Assembly (NCBI RefSeq): GCF_003545805.1
Contig: NZ_NMQR01000004.1
Span: 180,538-244,537, forward strand
Length of the DNA stretch: 64,000 bases
Origin: Photorhabdus sp. CRCIA-P01
GTDB taxonomy: Bacteria; Pseudomonadota; Gammaproteobacteria; Enterobacterales; Enterobacteriaceae
Direction: 5' to 3'
Both the position numbers and the translations under genes were made by a program. Positions 1-9,336 of this stretch are shown piece by piece (position 1 is the stretch's first letter; the number at the start of each line of letters is the position of its first letter). Below the pieces are notes generated by a model. The model was not told the DNA's origin. It searched no databases and saw only the letters and a list, made by a program, of their open reading frames with translations.

Positions 1-989
1 ATCAGGCCACGGACAAAGCGTAAATAGTTCGGCATAAACTGTTCCGCATCATCCATAATAAACACACGCTGGACATACAATTTCAGCCCGTGCTTATGCT
101 CACGGTTCCACATATCCCACGGAGCCTGAGATGGAATATAGAGCATGCTAGTATATTCCTGTTTACCTTCTACGCGGTTATGGCTCCAGATCAGAGGATC
201 AGAAAAATCATGAGAAATATGTTTGTAGAACTCTTTGTACTCTTCATCTGTAATTTCAGATTTACCACGAGTCCACAAAGCTTGAGCTTTATTAATCTTC
301 TCCCACGTTACTGTGTCCTCTTCACCCTCTTCTTCGCTCTTATTCTTGGTTTCAATTTCAACCGGCAAGGCAATATGGTCAGAGTATTTACTGATAACAG
401 AACGCAAACGCCAGTCATTCAGGAATTCATCTTCTCCTTCACGTAAATGAAGGGTGATCTCTGTACCGCGCGTCTCTTTTTCAATATCAGCAACTGTGTA
501 ATCGCCTTCTCCGGCAGATTCCCAGAATACACCCTGATCAATTGAAGCGCCGGCAGCACGAGTACGTACAGTGACTTTATCAGACACAATAAATGCGGAG
601 TAAAACCCAACACCAAACTGACCAATTAACTGGCTGTCTTTAGCTTGATCTGAACCAATAGATTCCAGAAAAGCTTTTGTTCCTGATTTAGCGATTGTTC
701 CAAGATTATCGATAACCTCATCACGAGTCATACCAATGCCATTATCACTAATCGTGATGCTTCTCTTTTCTTTATCAAAAGAAAGGCGAACGCGTAGTTC
801 ACCATCATTTTCATAAAGTTTTGGCGCAGATAATGCGCGGAAACGCAATTTGTCAGCAGCATCGGAAGCGTTTGAGATTAGCTCACGAAGGAAAATCTCT
901 TTATTGGAATAGAGTGAATGGATCATTAATTGCAGAAGTTGTTTTACTTCAGACTGAAATCCACGGGTTTCCTGACCTTTCATACTCAT
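1..989 (-). CDS. htpG: Chaperone HtpG (bacterial Hsp90), N-terminal part
   Basis: Cytosolic ATP-dependent Hsp90 chaperone that remodels client proteins under heat stress. The reading frame runs off the left edge, so only about 329 N-terminal residues (ATPase domain and start of the middle domain) are present. The GHKL ATPase motifs are clear: [14 protein letters not shown] near residues 36-49, DNGIGM, and [11 protein letters not shown]. The start is the ATG at 989 ([14 protein letters not shown]), preceded by a good GAGGT ribosome site; E. coli begins at the equivalent place. A sigma32-like promoter lies about 55-80 bases upstream. recR and ybaB follow upstream on the same strand, as in E. 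coli, where adk would come next beyond the edge. Confidence 0.97.
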   Translation of the reverse strand, partial: MSMKGQETRGFQSEVKQLLQLMIHSLYSNKEIFLRELISNASDAADKLRFRALSAPKLYENDGELRVRLSFDKEKRSITISDNGIGMTRDEVIDNLGTIAKSGTKAFLESIGSDQAKDSQLIGQFGVGFYSAFIVSDKVTVRTRAAGASIDQGVFWESAGEGDYTVADIEKETRGTEITLHLREGEDEFLNDWRLRSVISKYSDHIALPVEIETKNKSEEEGEEDTVTWEKINKAQALWTRGKSEITDEEYKEFYKHISHDFSDPLIWSHNRVEGKQEYTSMLYIPSQAPWDMWNREHKHGLKLYVQRVFIMDDAEQFMPNYLRFVRGL

Positions 990-1043
990 TTATTACCTCA
1001 ATCTAAATCCAGTTCAGACAGACAAAATCAGACGATAATATGC

Positions 1044-1072
1044 AGATGGGGATAAATAAGTTGAATTTCAAG
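1044..1072 (-). promoter_or_regulatory. Sigma32 (heat-shock) promoter of htpG
   Basis: On the minus strand a -35 CTTGAA (1067-1072) is followed after 15 bases by CCCCATCT (1044-1051). This fits the RpoH consensus (CTTGAAA, 11-16 bases, CCCCATNT) and resembles the known E. coli htpG promoter. It points at htpG, 55 bases downstream. Confidence 0.8.
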
Positions 1073-1237
1073 TTTGATTATCCAAAAGAGTTTGAAATAA
1101 CTTTCATCATAGCAGAATGATCTAAGAGACATGCGCCACATAAATGTAGCGCCTCAAAGTCTTTACGATTTGATCTAAACAAAATTACAACACTATTCCT
1201 TTCCAACTAGATAAAACCGTAAGCCATTAATGGAAAA

Positions 1238-1843
1238 TCAATAAGTAATCTTCTGCCGCCCGGCAATTGAATGAGACAATGTTGTACCGTCTACCATCTC
1301 AAGTTCACCACCAACCGGTACACCATGAGCAATACGACTTGCTGTTACACCATACTGAAAGCATATCTCTGCGATATAATTGGCAGTGGCCTCTCCCTCC
1401 ACTGTCGGATTAGTCGCCAAAATCACCTCTGAAACCTCTTCAGTAGAGAGACGATCCTCAAGACAATCTAAACCAATATCCATTGGGCCAATGCCATCCA
1501 ATGGGGATAAATGCCCCATCAATACAAAGTAACGCCCGGCAAACTGCCCGGTTTGTTCAATAGCATGAATATCCGCAGGGCTTTCAACCACACAGATTTG
1601 ACCATTTTGTTGACGGCGTGGATTAGCACAAATTGTACACTGTTCCTGTTCGGTAAAAGTCCGGCAATATTTACAGTGTCCAATTTCTGACATTGCTCTG
1701 GTCAATGCCTGAGCCAAACGCATTCCACCACTGCGATCACGCTGTAGCAGATGAAAAGCCATCCGCTGTGCAGATTTAGGGCCAACCCCTGGTAAACAGC
1801 GTAACGCTTCCATCAAGGATTCAAGGAGAGGACTAGTTTGCAT
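1238..1843 (-). CDS. recR: Recombination mediator RecR
   Basis: RecR works with RecO and RecF to load RecA onto SSB-coated single-stranded DNA at gaps. The 201 residues match the family length. An N-terminal helix-hairpin-helix region ([14 protein letters not shown], residues 16-29) is followed by a four-cysteine zinc site (C57, C60, C69, C72) and a Toprim domain (from about residue 80). The start codon overlaps the ybaB stop by one base (TGATG), so the two genes are translationally coupled, as is usual in enterobacteria. Confidence 0.97.
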   Translation of the reverse strand: MQTSPLLESLMEALRCLPGVGPKSAQRMAFHLLQRDRSGGMRLAQALTRAMSEIGHCKYCRTFTEQEQCTICANPRRQQNGQICVVESPADIHAIEQTGQFAGRYFVLMGHLSPLDGIGPMDIGLDCLEDRLSTEEVSEVILATNPTVEGEATANYIAEICFQYGVTASRIAHGVPVGGELEMVDGTTLSHSIAGRQKITY

Positions 1844-2172
1844 CAGAATGGCATCTTAAAGCCTGGTGGCAATTGCATCCCACTGGAAATACCTGACATT
1901 TTCTCTTTCTGAGTTTCTTCAATACGACGGGCTGCGTCATTGAATGCAGCGGCAATCAGGTCTTCCAACATCTCTTTATCATCTTCCATCAGGCTTGGAT
2001 CGATCTCAACACGACGGCAATTATGAGCACCATTGATAGTCACTTTAACCAGACCTGCACCCGACTCCCCCGTCACTTCCAGATTGGCGATCTCTTCTTG
2101 CATTTTCTGCATTTTGTCCTGCATTTGCTGGGCCTGTTTCATCAAATTGCCCAAACCACCTTTACCAAACAT
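1843..2172 (-). CDS. ybaB: Nucleoid-associated protein YbaB/EbfC
   Basis: Small dimeric DNA-binding protein of the YbaB/EbfC family, 109 residues as in E. coli. Residues 1-35 form the helical arm rich in Gln, Met and Lys ([16 protein letters not shown]), followed by the conserved beta core ([18 protein letters not shown]) and a C-terminal Met-Pro-rich tail ending PPGFKMPF. It sits 54 bases after dnaX and overlaps recR, the conserved dnaX-ybaB-recR arrangement. Confidence 0.97.
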   Translation of the reverse strand: MFGKGGLGNLMKQAQQMQDKMQKMQEEIANLEVTGESGAGLVKVTINGAHNCRRVEIDPSLMEDDKEMLEDLIAAAFNDAARRIEETQKEKMSGISSGMQLPPGFKMPF

Positions 2173-2226
2173 AGATTTCTCTCTTCGCTATGGCTACATC
2201 GTACAAAGGTACAGATTGCAGCATGG

Positions 2227-4203
2227 TTAAACCGGCCGGATACTCTCTTCATCCAATTCAGCATCAAATACCTGCCGCAATGTTTGAATAGTTTTATCCG
2301 CAATAATTGATTGGCGAGCTTGTGCCAATTTCTCTTCATAAATGGCTTGTCGCCACTCCAGCGGAGTTTTCTCCGCAGGATTATCATCTTCAATAATACT
2401 GAATTCAACCGTTACGCCATACAACTCGCTTAAAGCCCCCGCTAATGACTTTTGTGCGAAAGCGGAATTAAGGTGACGCTGGCTCGAACGCAAGTGTAAA
2501 CGGATATTATTTGCACTAACCTGCTCTTTGAATGCATTTAATGCCAATTGCTGCACCAGTTTAGGAATTTTAAGTTTACCAACTTCTGTGGCCCATGCGT
2601 CTCTCTGTTTAGACTCTTCCGTTAATTTCTCTGCCAGCTCTGATGTTTTCTCATGTTCCAAAGCTGTTCTTAAAGCCTTTGGTGTGGCCACATGAGTTTC
2701 TGTTTTCTCCTCAATATTCTTGGCACGCCAACGGTAAGCTTCTTTTTTCTCAGGTTTGTTTTCCTGTTTTTTATCTATTGATGGCTGAGGTCGCTGTCCT
2801 GACACTGCGGCAAGCCGTTCCAATGCTGAAGTTGCTGACTTCATCTTAACAGGCGTAGCTGATTCAGGCTTTTTTGTTGACGTTTGCTCTTGCTGTCGGG
2901 ATAACACATTCCTTGCTTTCAGCAACTGCGCTGTTGGGCTTGATGCAAGCGCCTGTGGTATCTGGGGCTCCGACTGAGAAGCTCTATCCAATTGTGCCGG
3001 TTCATTAATATAATTAGCAGGTGGCACATCCCCCTGATCACTATGTTTCGGCCGTGCTGTAACTGATGGTATAACCGCAGAATGTACCACCGGTGCCACA
3101 ACCTCTTCAATAACGGCTTTCGGATGAAATGCCAAAGCTCTGAACAGAGCCATTTCAACACCCATCCTACGCTCCGGTGCATACGGCAAGTCCCTACGAC
3201 CAATCAGCAAAGTTTGATAATAAAGTTGCAAATCTTCCGGTGAAACAGCTTTTGCCAATATCCGCAAACGGCCTTCAATTGATGAAGAAGCGATTTCTGG
3301 CTGAGAAGGTAACAACTGGAGCATTGCAATACGATGCAGCAATGCAAGAATTTCTACCAGCAAATCCTCCCAGTCAGCCCCCCGCGCAGCGACTTGTTCC
3401 ACCAATGCCATAACCCGCTGACCGTCAGCTCGAATCAATGCTTCAATAATTGATAACGGCTGTTCATCATCTAAAGTTCCTAGCATCAAGCTGACTATTT
3501 CAGCTGTCACCAGCCCTTGTCCGATAGCAATAGCCTGATCTGTCAGACTCAACGCATCACGCATGCTGCCATCAGCAGCACGAGCCAATAGCTGACGAGC
3601 ACGGCTGTCACTCTCTATATGTTCAGCTTTAAGAATACGCTCAAGCTGATCACTTATCTGACCAATATCCAGCGATTTGAGATGGAACTGCAAACAACGG
3701 GAAAGAATAGTCACAGGCAATTTTTGCGGATCAGTCGTTGCCAGTAGAAACTTCACATGCTCAGGCGGCTCTTCCAACGTTTTCAATAATGCATTGAAAC
3801 TGTGGCGGGAAAGCATATGCACTTCATCAATCAGGTAGACTTTAAAACGCCCACGAGCCGGAGCATATTGCACGTTATCCAGCAATTCGCGCGTATCTTC
3901 AACTTTAGTACGGGAAGCCGCATCAATTTCAATTAAATCGACAAATCGCCCCTGTTCAATCTCAAGGCAATTAACACATTTACCACAAGGCTTATCCGTA
4001 ATACCTATTTCACAATTTAGCCCCTTGGCAAACAAACGGGCGATCGTTGTTTTCCCAACACCTCTAGTGCCAGAAAATAAATAGGCGTGATGAAGCCGAC
4101 CATGGGCAAGACCATTAGCTAACGCAGTCAGGACATATTCCTGACCAATTACATCAGAAAATATTTGTGGGCGCCACTTACGGGCAAGTACCTGATAGCT
4201 CAT
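2227..4203 (-). CDS. dnaX: DNA polymerase III subunits tau and gamma
   Basis: Clamp-loader ATPase of the replicative polymerase; tau also tethers core polymerases and DnaB. The full product is 658 residues. Visible are the Walker A box GTRGVGKT (residues 45-52), a zinc module C64/C73/C76/C79, Walker B LIDEVH near residue 125, and the SRC motif. The C-terminal tau-specific part ends with DAELDEESIRPV, almost as in E. coli. I use the ATG at 4203 (MSYQVLARKW) because the 12 extra upstream codons have no counterpart in the family. A -1 frameshift site at codons 444-445 would yield a 446-residue gamma subunit (see separate entry). ybaB-recR follow. Confidence 0.97.
   Translation of the reverse strand: MSYQVLARKWRPQIFSDVIGQEYVLTALANGLAHGRLHHAYLFSGTRGVGKTTIARLFAKGLNCEIGITDKPCGKCVNCLEIEQGRFVDLIEIDAASRTKVEDTRELLDNVQYAPARGRFKVYLIDEVHMLSRHSFNALLKTLEEPPEHVKFLLATTDPQKLPVTILSRCLQFHLKSLDIGQISDQLERILKAEHIESDSRARQLLARAADGSMRDALSLTDQAIAIGQGLVTAEIVSLMLGTLDDEQPLSIIEALIRADGQRVMALVEQVAARGADWEDLLVEILALLHRIAMLQLLPSQPEIASSSIEGRLRILAKAVSPEDLQLYYQTLLIGRRDLPYAPERRMGVEMALFRALAFHPKAVIEEVVAPVVHSAVIPSVTARPKHSDQGDVPPANYINEPAQLDRASQSEPQIPQALASSPTAQLLKARNVLSRQQEQTSTKKPESATPVKMKSATSALERLAAVSGQRPQPSIDKKQENKPEKKEAYRWRAKNIEEKTETHVATPKALRTALEHEKTSELAEKLTEESKQRDAWATEVGKLKIPKLVQQLALNAFKEQVSANNIRLHLRSSQRHLNSAFAQKSLAGALSELYGVTVEFSIIEDDNPAEKTPLEWRQAIYEEKLAQARQSIIADKTIQTLRQVFDAELDEESIRPV
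2864..2875 (-). other. dnaX: Programmed -1 frameshift site for the gamma subunit
   Basis: In the zero frame the message reads ACA AAA AAG CCT GA. The slippery heptamer A AAA AAG (2875-2869) is in the correct phase, and after a -1 slip the next codons are GCC TGA, stopping at 2864. The predicted gamma product is therefore 445 shared residues plus one alanine. E. coli has the same heptamer at the aligned position, also with a stop one codon later. I see no convincing AGGGAG-like enhancer or downstream stem, so efficiency cannot be judged. Confidence 0.82.
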
Positions 4204-4300
4204 TGATACCGGAAAAAATCGAATACAGTTGAGTACCATGCTAACACAGCCTCACTACAGACAGCGAGGCCGATATGTTAGTAATACGAAAATAAGCAGA

Positions 4301-4852
4301 TTAATGGCCTGGGAATTCCAATAGAGTGAAGCTGTTCACGCCTTGTTTTTGCAGACGCTCACTCCCTCCCAAATCAGGCAGGCCAATAACAAAGGCAGCT
4401 TCAGAAACTTCACCATCTAAATGACGGATTAAGCGAACAGTTGCCTCAATAGTGCCACCCGTTGCCAGCAGGTCATCAACAACTAACACCTTATCACCTT
4501 CTTTAATGCTGTCCTTATGTATTTCCAGTGTATCGGTGCCATACTCTAAATCGTAAGTTTCACTCAATGTTTCACGAGGTAATTTGCCTGCTTTACGGAC
4601 AGGGATAAAACCAACACCGAGACGCAACGCAACTGGAGCTCCAAATAGAAAACCGCGAGCCTCAGTACCCACAATTTTTGTGATTCCTTTGTCCTGATAT
4701 CGTTCTACCAGAAGATTAATTGTTGCCTGGTAGGCAAGAGGGTTATCCAATAAAGTCGTGATATCACGAAAAAGAACCCCCGGTTTAGGGTAATCAGGAA
4801 TAGTTTCAATACTGTCTTTAATAAATTGCAGTTGCTGCGCGTTTGCGGTCAT
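4301..4852 (-). CDS. apt: Adenine phosphoribosyltransferase
   Basis: Purine salvage enzyme that converts adenine and PRPP to AMP and pyrophosphate in the cytosol. The PRPP-binding loop [13 protein letters not shown] is present, as are the family segments [10 protein letters not shown] and [12 protein letters not shown]. The ATG at 4852 ([12 protein letters not shown]) gives 183 residues, the E. coli length; an upstream start at 4876 would add eight residues unlike the family. It lies upstream of dnaX on the same strand and divergent from priC. Confidence 0.97.
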   Translation of the reverse strand: MTANAQQLQFIKDSIETIPDYPKPGVLFRDITTLLDNPLAYQATINLLVERYQDKGITKIVGTEARGFLFGAPVALRLGVGFIPVRKAGKLPRETLSETYDLEYGTDTLEIHKDSIKEGDKVLVVDDLLATGGTIEATVRLIRHLDGEVSEAAFVIGLPDLGGSERLQKQGVNSFTLLEFPGH

Positions 4853-4996
4853 AATCGGTGCCAGTGAGTAGAACAACGAGAGTGCTAAAATCTATGCAAA
4901 CTGATAAAAAAAAGCAACTGATGAACATGCATCAGCCTATTTTTTGTCGTTCCAAGTTAATTCTGCTTCGCAGAACATAATCATCGCAGGGTATAA

Positions 4997-5539
4997 ATGA
5001 GTACACAACCGTTATTAAATTTACTCGAAAAACAGGTCGATATACTGGCCGAAGAGCTAGCACCATTAGCAGATACACCATTCTCTACTGCCCGGTTTGA
5101 TCAGGCTTTATTTAACCGACATAGCGATAAACTCCGTGGTTATCTACAAGAGGTCAGGCACAACATGGTACAACTCAAAGAATGTGTACAGGATCACCGA
5201 ACCGAACAGGTTGCATTTCTGACTGAGCGCTTAGTTGCCCAAATAGAAGCATTAAGGCGTGAATTGTCCACCCAGCCACTGAGAAAAAAAGAGAGCAGGT
5301 TCGAACATAAACAACAAGCTACTGACCTGTATCACAAACTGGCTGAACATCAGGATTATGAACGCCGTCTGCTCGCAATGATCAATGATAGAGAGCTAAA
5401 ATTAAATCAACAAACTACACTGAGTAACCAGCAAAAAATACAGAAAGAGATCGCGGCATTAGCCGGAAGACTAGCACGTTGCCGCCAATCTCTGACGCGA
5501 ATTGAAAAATCAATCGAATACAAAGAGAACATGGATTAA
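4997..5539 (+). CDS. priC: Primosomal replication protein PriC (N'')
   Basis: PriC is a single-domain helical protein that helps reload DnaB at stalled forks with SSB and Rep/PriA. The 180 residues share the family pattern: a SARFD-like start (FSTARFDQALFNRHSDKL), the HQDYERRLLAMINDRE segment and LARCRQSLTRIEKSIE at the C terminus. Identity to E. coli is only moderate, which is normal for this fast-evolving gene. The position between apt and rsmS supports the call. rsmS starts 22 bases after its stop. Confidence 0.93.
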   Translation: MSTQPLLNLLEKQVDILAEELAPLADTPFSTARFDQALFNRHSDKLRGYLQEVRHNMVQLKECVQDHRTEQVAFLTERLVAQIEALRRELSTQPLRKKESRFEHKQQATDLYHKLAEHQDYERRLLAMINDRELKLNQQTTLSNQQKIQKEIAALAGRLARCRQSLTRIEKSIEYKENMD

Positions 5540-5561
5540 CGATTCAAATGAGGAATGTTTT

Positions 5562-5729
5562 ATGTCAGTCGAACAAGCACCACCTGAAGTTCAACTTGCT
5601 GTTGATCTGATCTATTTACTGGAATGTAATGAAATCACTCCTGAAATCGCACTCGCCGCACTGGAAATAGTCAAATACGACTATCAAGCAAAATTAGCGA
5701 AGCAATCACAGTCGACGAAGGAATATTGA
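5562..5729 (+). CDS. rsmS: RsmS/YbaM family small protein (DUF2496)
   Basis: A 55-residue protein of the YbaM/RsmS (DUF2496) family, beginning MSVEQAPPEVQLAVDLIYLL. The ATG at 5562 follows AATGAGGAATGT, a reasonable ribosome site; longer in-frame starts would run into priC. RsmS is reported as a modulator of secondary metabolism in Pectobacterium, but the molecular role is poorly defined. The priC-rsmS order is conserved with E. coli (priC-ybaM). Downstream synteny breaks: the next gene is not mscK. Confidence 0.9.
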   Translation: MSVEQAPPEVQLAVDLIYLLECNEITPEIALAALEIVKYDYQAKLAKQSQSTKEY

Positions 5730-5858
5730 ACGATTTACTTCAAACACCTTAATAGATATCTTGATCGATACTATAAAAGATTCACGTTTGTCTTAAGTAT
5801 ATGATCATACATTCATATCAATATCAGCCTTTGCAAAATTTCAAACGGCTTTATATCG

Positions 5859-6296
5859 TCACTCGCTCTTTCCACTATTTCGTTTAAGAAACGTTGAAGA
5901 ATAATCATCCGCAGCAATTCGAGTGCAAAGCGGTTCCCATTCACAGCCTATACAAGCGGATCTTATGATCCCACGACTGAAAGCCCATCGCGCCTGTTTT
6001 AAATAGGTCTCATCAAGCCTCAACGTATGACCTATCTCAATTGGTCGGCCCATAAGAGCGCTAACTGCTTTCAAAGCTCGACTATCCCGGATAATAACAC
6101 TCTCGCCAAAACAATGAGGTTCATCTTCTCCAAGCAAAGGAATACATATGTCATCCGGTCCTGCCACAATCAAGATATCTTCGTCCCAAATTCGAGGAAT
6201 AATCCTATTGTAATTTTCGACAAAATCAGGGGAATATCCGTTACCTGCGTAGGTAAGAATACACAAAAGGTGATGACCTCTCAGAGATATTGTCAT
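5859..6296 (-). CDS. DUF1284 family cysteine-rich protein
   Basis: About 145 residues beginning MTISLRGHHLLC, the signature opening of the DUF1284 family (COG3543), whose function is unknown. Six cysteines are spread through it (C12, C51, C62, C115, C118, C124) together with a His pair after the start; the CIGCEWEPLC cluster suggests a metal or iron-sulfur site, which is an inference. I chose the ATG at 6296 because the homologous block begins there; an upstream ATG (6329) adds eleven residues. It is divergent from the oxygenase-like gene at 6419 and is the first gene of the block that replaces mscK. Confidence 0.8.
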   Translation of the reverse strand: MTISLRGHHLLCILTYAGNGYSPDFVENYNRIIPRIWDEDILIVAGPDDICIPLLGEDEPHCFGESVIIRDSRALKAVSALMGRPIEIGHTLRLDETYLKQARWAFSRGIIRSACIGCEWEPLCTRIAADDYSSTFLKRNSGKSE

Positions 6297-6418
6297 TGTT
6301 ACATTCCCAAATGTGATCAAATATTGCATTTTTATACAATCAATGTTATACGATTGACACTGACCATCAATAGATCAATTTTTCTAATATAAATAAAATC
6401 GGCTAGGAGTCGACTCTT

Positions 6419-7183
6419 ATGTCGTCACGGTGGGTATCAAACGAGCTTGTCAAATTATCATCAGAAAGCTTGCAGGCAATCATAGATAATAAGATTCCAG
6501 CAGTGATGATAGATGATTTTGCAACTATGGAAGAAGCAGAACAGCTTTCGTCTGCAATACTGAGCATACAGGCAAAGCCATATGAATTTGGAAGGCCGGG
6601 ATTCTATTTGGGAAATTCACTTGCCCATTACCGTGATCGACCAAAAGAGCAATATTTTGCTCAAGTTAGCGTAGCTGAGCAAGATCGCATCCAAATTATC
6701 AATCAAGCTTTTGATCCAGTTGATCGGTTCATGCGATACATCAATCACGATACAAATTTCAGCATTTCAGTCGCAGAAGAACCGGGGTTCGGCCCCTATT
6801 TTGCTGGTATCGTCCGAATTATCTCCAGTGGCTCGGATCTACATATAGATTACGCACCCACTTTTGCGAAAGGAAATTTAATCATCGGAGATATATCGAC
6901 TCAGCTTGCTTGGAACCTCTATATTTTATCTCCCTCTCAGGGAGGAGAAACCGTGATCTATAATCAACCATTCAAGAGTACTGTAGTCGATAAAACATAC
7001 AAGCCATATGACAGTTCTCTATTAGTTGATTGCGAATCTTTCACTTTCCGACCTCAAGTTGGTTCAGTCGTCATTTTCAACACAACTAACCCTCATATTG
7101 TCCTACCTGCAAGTAGCAATCGCATTGCAACAGGCTCCTTCATCGGTGTATTAAATGAGAAAAAGTTAACCTTATGGTCGTAA
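6419..7183 (+). CDS. Putative 2-oxoglutarate/Fe(II)-dependent oxygenase
   Basis: A 254-residue protein whose C-terminal half has the spacing of the 2OG-Fe(II) oxygenase fold: H142-x-D144 (LHIDYAP), a distal His226 (NPHIVLP) and Arg235 as likely 2OG ligand, with strands WNLYILSP and GSVVIFN between them. It most resembles the prolyl-4-hydroxylase-like group with one conserved HxD. The substrate is unknown. An AGGAG-type ribosome site lies just before the ATG. The next gene, a metabolite/drug-type transporter, starts 31 bases later on the same strand, so the pair is probably an operon. Function assignment is from motif only. Confidence 0.7.
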   Translation: MSSRWVSNELVKLSSESLQAIIDNKIPAVMIDDFATMEEAEQLSSAILSIQAKPYEFGRPGFYLGNSLAHYRDRPKEQYFAQVSVAEQDRIQIINQAFDPVDRFMRYINHDTNFSISVAEEPGFGPYFAGIVRIISSGSDLHIDYAPTFAKGNLIIGDISTQLAWNLYILSPSQGGETVIYNQPFKSTVVDKTYKPYDSSLLVDCESFTFRPQVGSVVIFNTTNPHIVLPASSNRIATGSFIGVLNEKKLTLWS

Positions 7184-7214
7184 TACATCTCAGCGAAACA
7201 TTTGGGGCCTGAAT

Positions 7215-8120
7215 ATGAAGAGTGCCTCTTCTTACTCCACTGCTGCTCTATATGTCGTGACGATCATCACTGGGGGAACATCGTGGTATGCAGCAAAACT
7301 ACAATTAACTGATGTTTCACCTGTAATATCCCTGATTTACCGTTTTGGATGTGCGTCAGTACTGCTACTTCTGATTGCTGTAATTTCACGGGAAAGACTT
7401 ACACACACCTGGCGCGAGCACCTCTCTTTTGCCGCACTTGGTACATTCGGATTCGCTGTCACATTCTTGCTGATTTACAAGGCTACGGCCTTGATCACTA
7501 CCGGTTTAATCGCCCTTACCTACTCTTCAGTCATATTATTCAACGCCATAAATGCAATTCTCTTTCTACGGCAATCGATTTCATGGACAGTGCTGGTAGG
7601 CGCTGTAGTCGGGCTAACTGGGATAATTTTAGTCTTTAGCCCAGAATTTTTAAATAATGAGTGGAATTGGACAGGGTTCGGTTACGCAATTGCAGCAACC
7701 CTGACATTCTCATTTGCTAACATTTCCGCAGTTCAGTTACAGAGAAAAGGTGTCACTGTTCTGCCAATGACCGGGATTTCTATGGGATATGGCACCATAT
7801 TCTTGTTCAGCTATGCCTTTTTGACCAAGCAAACATTTGATTTTGATCTATCACCAGCCTATGTAACATCTCTATTCTATTTGATCCTGTTTCCTTCGGT
7901 AATTGGGTATACAACTTACTTTGCCGTTGTCGGTCGTTTGGGGGCTGAACGAGGAGCTTATGCCATGCTTATCGTTCCACTCGTAGCCTTAACGATCTCC
8001 AGCGTTACAGAGGGCTATCGTCCAACCATTTGGGCCATAATCGGCACAATGATGACACTTAGCGGTAACTATTGGGTAATCACAAACAAACATCAACCCA
8101 CGACAAAAACTGCCCCTTAA
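7215..8120 (+). CDS. EamA/DMT-family transporter
   Basis: A 301-residue inner-membrane protein with about ten hydrophobic segments in two repeats, typical of the EamA (drug/metabolite transporter) superfamily; it opens with the conserved pattern of a first helix followed by SPVISLIYRFGCAS. Such proteins usually export amino acids or small metabolites; the substrate cannot be read from sequence. It follows the oxygenase-like gene by 31 bases, suggesting that the two act on one compound. Its stop overlaps the convergent bioY stop by four bases. Confidence 0.88.
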   Translation: MKSASSYSTAALYVVTIITGGTSWYAAKLQLTDVSPVISLIYRFGCASVLLLLIAVISRERLTHTWREHLSFAALGTFGFAVTFLLIYKATALITTGLIALTYSSVILFNAINAILFLRQSISWTVLVGAVVGLTGIILVFSPEFLNNEWNWTGFGYAIAATLTFSFANISAVQLQRKGVTVLPMTGISMGYGTIFLFSYAFLTKQTFDFDLSPAYVTSLFYLILFPSVIGYTTYFAVVGRLGAERGAYAMLIVPLVALTISSVTEGYRPTIWAIIGTMMTLSGNYWVITNKHQPTTKTAP

Positions 8121-8665
8121 GAACGCGGTTCAAGAGTGGGATAAGCCCGACGAACCGTTTTCGCAATCAAAATAACTAGTACTATTTTGATAATATCTCC
8201 CGGTACGAATCCAATCGAACCTACGGTTGCTTGCCAGATGCTGATATTGGCAAGTACGGCAACCCACGGGATACCGATCACATAAACAACCATAACTCCA
8301 CCAAAGACAAGAAATGCAGCTTCTTTAAAGGTATTTAGTTTTGTAAGATTTTTCTCATACAAATAGCCGATAACAAAAGCGGCAATCGGCCATGCTAAAA
8401 TAAAACCACCACTTGGACTGAGAAAGACACCCAATCCTCCCCGCCCTCCAGCCATTACTGGTAATCCAACGGTCACAAGCACACAAAAAAGCAACAATGC
8501 TAATCCACCCCGTTTCGCACCAATAATGGCACCAGCAAGCATTGCTCCCATCGACTGCGCTGTTATCGGAACGCCCACAACGGGAAGTGTCAATGGCGGA
8601 AATAAACCCAATGCTACGGTTAGAGAGGCAAATAGAGCTATATAAACAATATCTTTGGTAGACAT
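8117..8665 (-). CDS. bioY: Biotin ECF transporter S component BioY
   Basis: Substrate-binding membrane subunit of the biotin energy-coupling-factor transporter. The 182 residues form about six membrane segments and carry the BioY signatures PVVGVPITAQSMGAMLAGA and LSPSGGFILAWP. It is the last gene of a bioM-bioN-bioY operon read leftwards, starting 41 bases after bioN. The gene order matches the tripartite BioMNY systems known from rhizobia. Confidence 0.93.
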   Translation of the reverse strand: MSTKDIVYIALFASLTVALGLFPPLTLPVVGVPITAQSMGAMLAGAIIGAKRGGLALLLFCVLVTVGLPVMAGGRGGLGVFLSPSGGFILAWPIAAFVIGYLYEKNLTKLNTFKEAAFLVFGGVMVVYVIGIPWVAVLANISIWQATVGSIGFVPGDIIKIVLVILIAKTVRRAYPTLEPRS

Positions 8666-8706
8666 TTAATCCCCTCTTTCTTTTCGATAAAACCACAAAT
8701 CCCGCT

Positions 8707-9336
8707 TTACTTGCTGCCCAATTTCTTTCTATCAAATCCAGGGTCATAGGACCTAGCTTCAATAGCAGCAGAGATATCGTCTGCCATTTTGAGCATTCGC
8801 ACAATAACAGGGACTGCAATTGCAATGACACTCTTATCGCGACCCCTTGCTTTCTGTGCCTCTCGTACTTCTCCTGTAATTGACGCCAGAACAGGGATAA
8901 ACCGCAAGGCAAGCGATAGAGCCAAGCTCACTTTTCCAGGATTGATGCCAAGATAGTACAACCACCAAAGCCCTTTTTCCAATGCATCGATCATATCAGA
9001 AGAGCGCGTAGTGAGAGTAACAAGCGAGGCCAGCAACAAAAGAGAGACAAGACGAACCACCACAAGTACACCTGCGGTCCAGTGGTGTAGAAACAATTGG
9101 ACTATAAAAATAAGTGCGAGTATCCATAGTGCCGACCGTAATTGCATCCAAGCAGTTTTTAATGAGATTTTGGCTAACAAGTATAAAAGTACGATGCCTG
9201 TCAATGCCGCAACAGAAAGATCAATACGCGGAACAACGAAAAGCAATGTTCCCAAAATAAGCAAAGAAATAATTTTGAGCCCAGGGCTAACTCGATGCAC
9301 AAATGATGAACCAGGATTATATCCAGACAGGCTCAT
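8707..9336 (-). CDS. bioN: ECF transporter transmembrane component BioN (EcfT/CbiQ family)
   Basis: Membrane coupling subunit that links the ATPase to BioY. The 209 residues include several membrane helices and both EcfT coupling motifs: AQKARGRD and IEARSYDPG, about 30 residues apart. The start overlaps the end of bioM by four bases, a sign of translational coupling. Presence of all three subunits argues for a dedicated biotin importer rather than a solitary BioY. Confidence 0.92.
   Translation of the reverse strand: MSLSGYNPGSSFVHRVSPGLKIISLLILGTLLFVVPRIDLSVAALTGIVLLYLLAKISLKTAWMQLRSALWILALIFIVQLFLHHWTAGVLVVVRLVSLLLLASLVTLTTRSSDMIDALEKGLWWLYYLGINPGKVSLALSLALRFIPVLASITGEVREAQKARGRDKSVIAIAVPVIVRMLKMADDISAAIEARSYDPGFDRKKLGSK

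Noticed and set aside
2740..2760. A second run of six A followed by G in dnaX (GAG AAA AAA GAA) as frameshift site.
   Set aside because: The heptamer is in the wrong phase (AAA AAA G instead of A AAA AAG); the site at 2,869-2,875 fits in phase and in position relative to E. coli.
4918..4945. Hairpin CTGATG/CATCAG followed by six T between apt and priC.
   Set aside because: It sits upstream of both divergent genes, has a six-base stem only and would not end any known transcript; likely chance.
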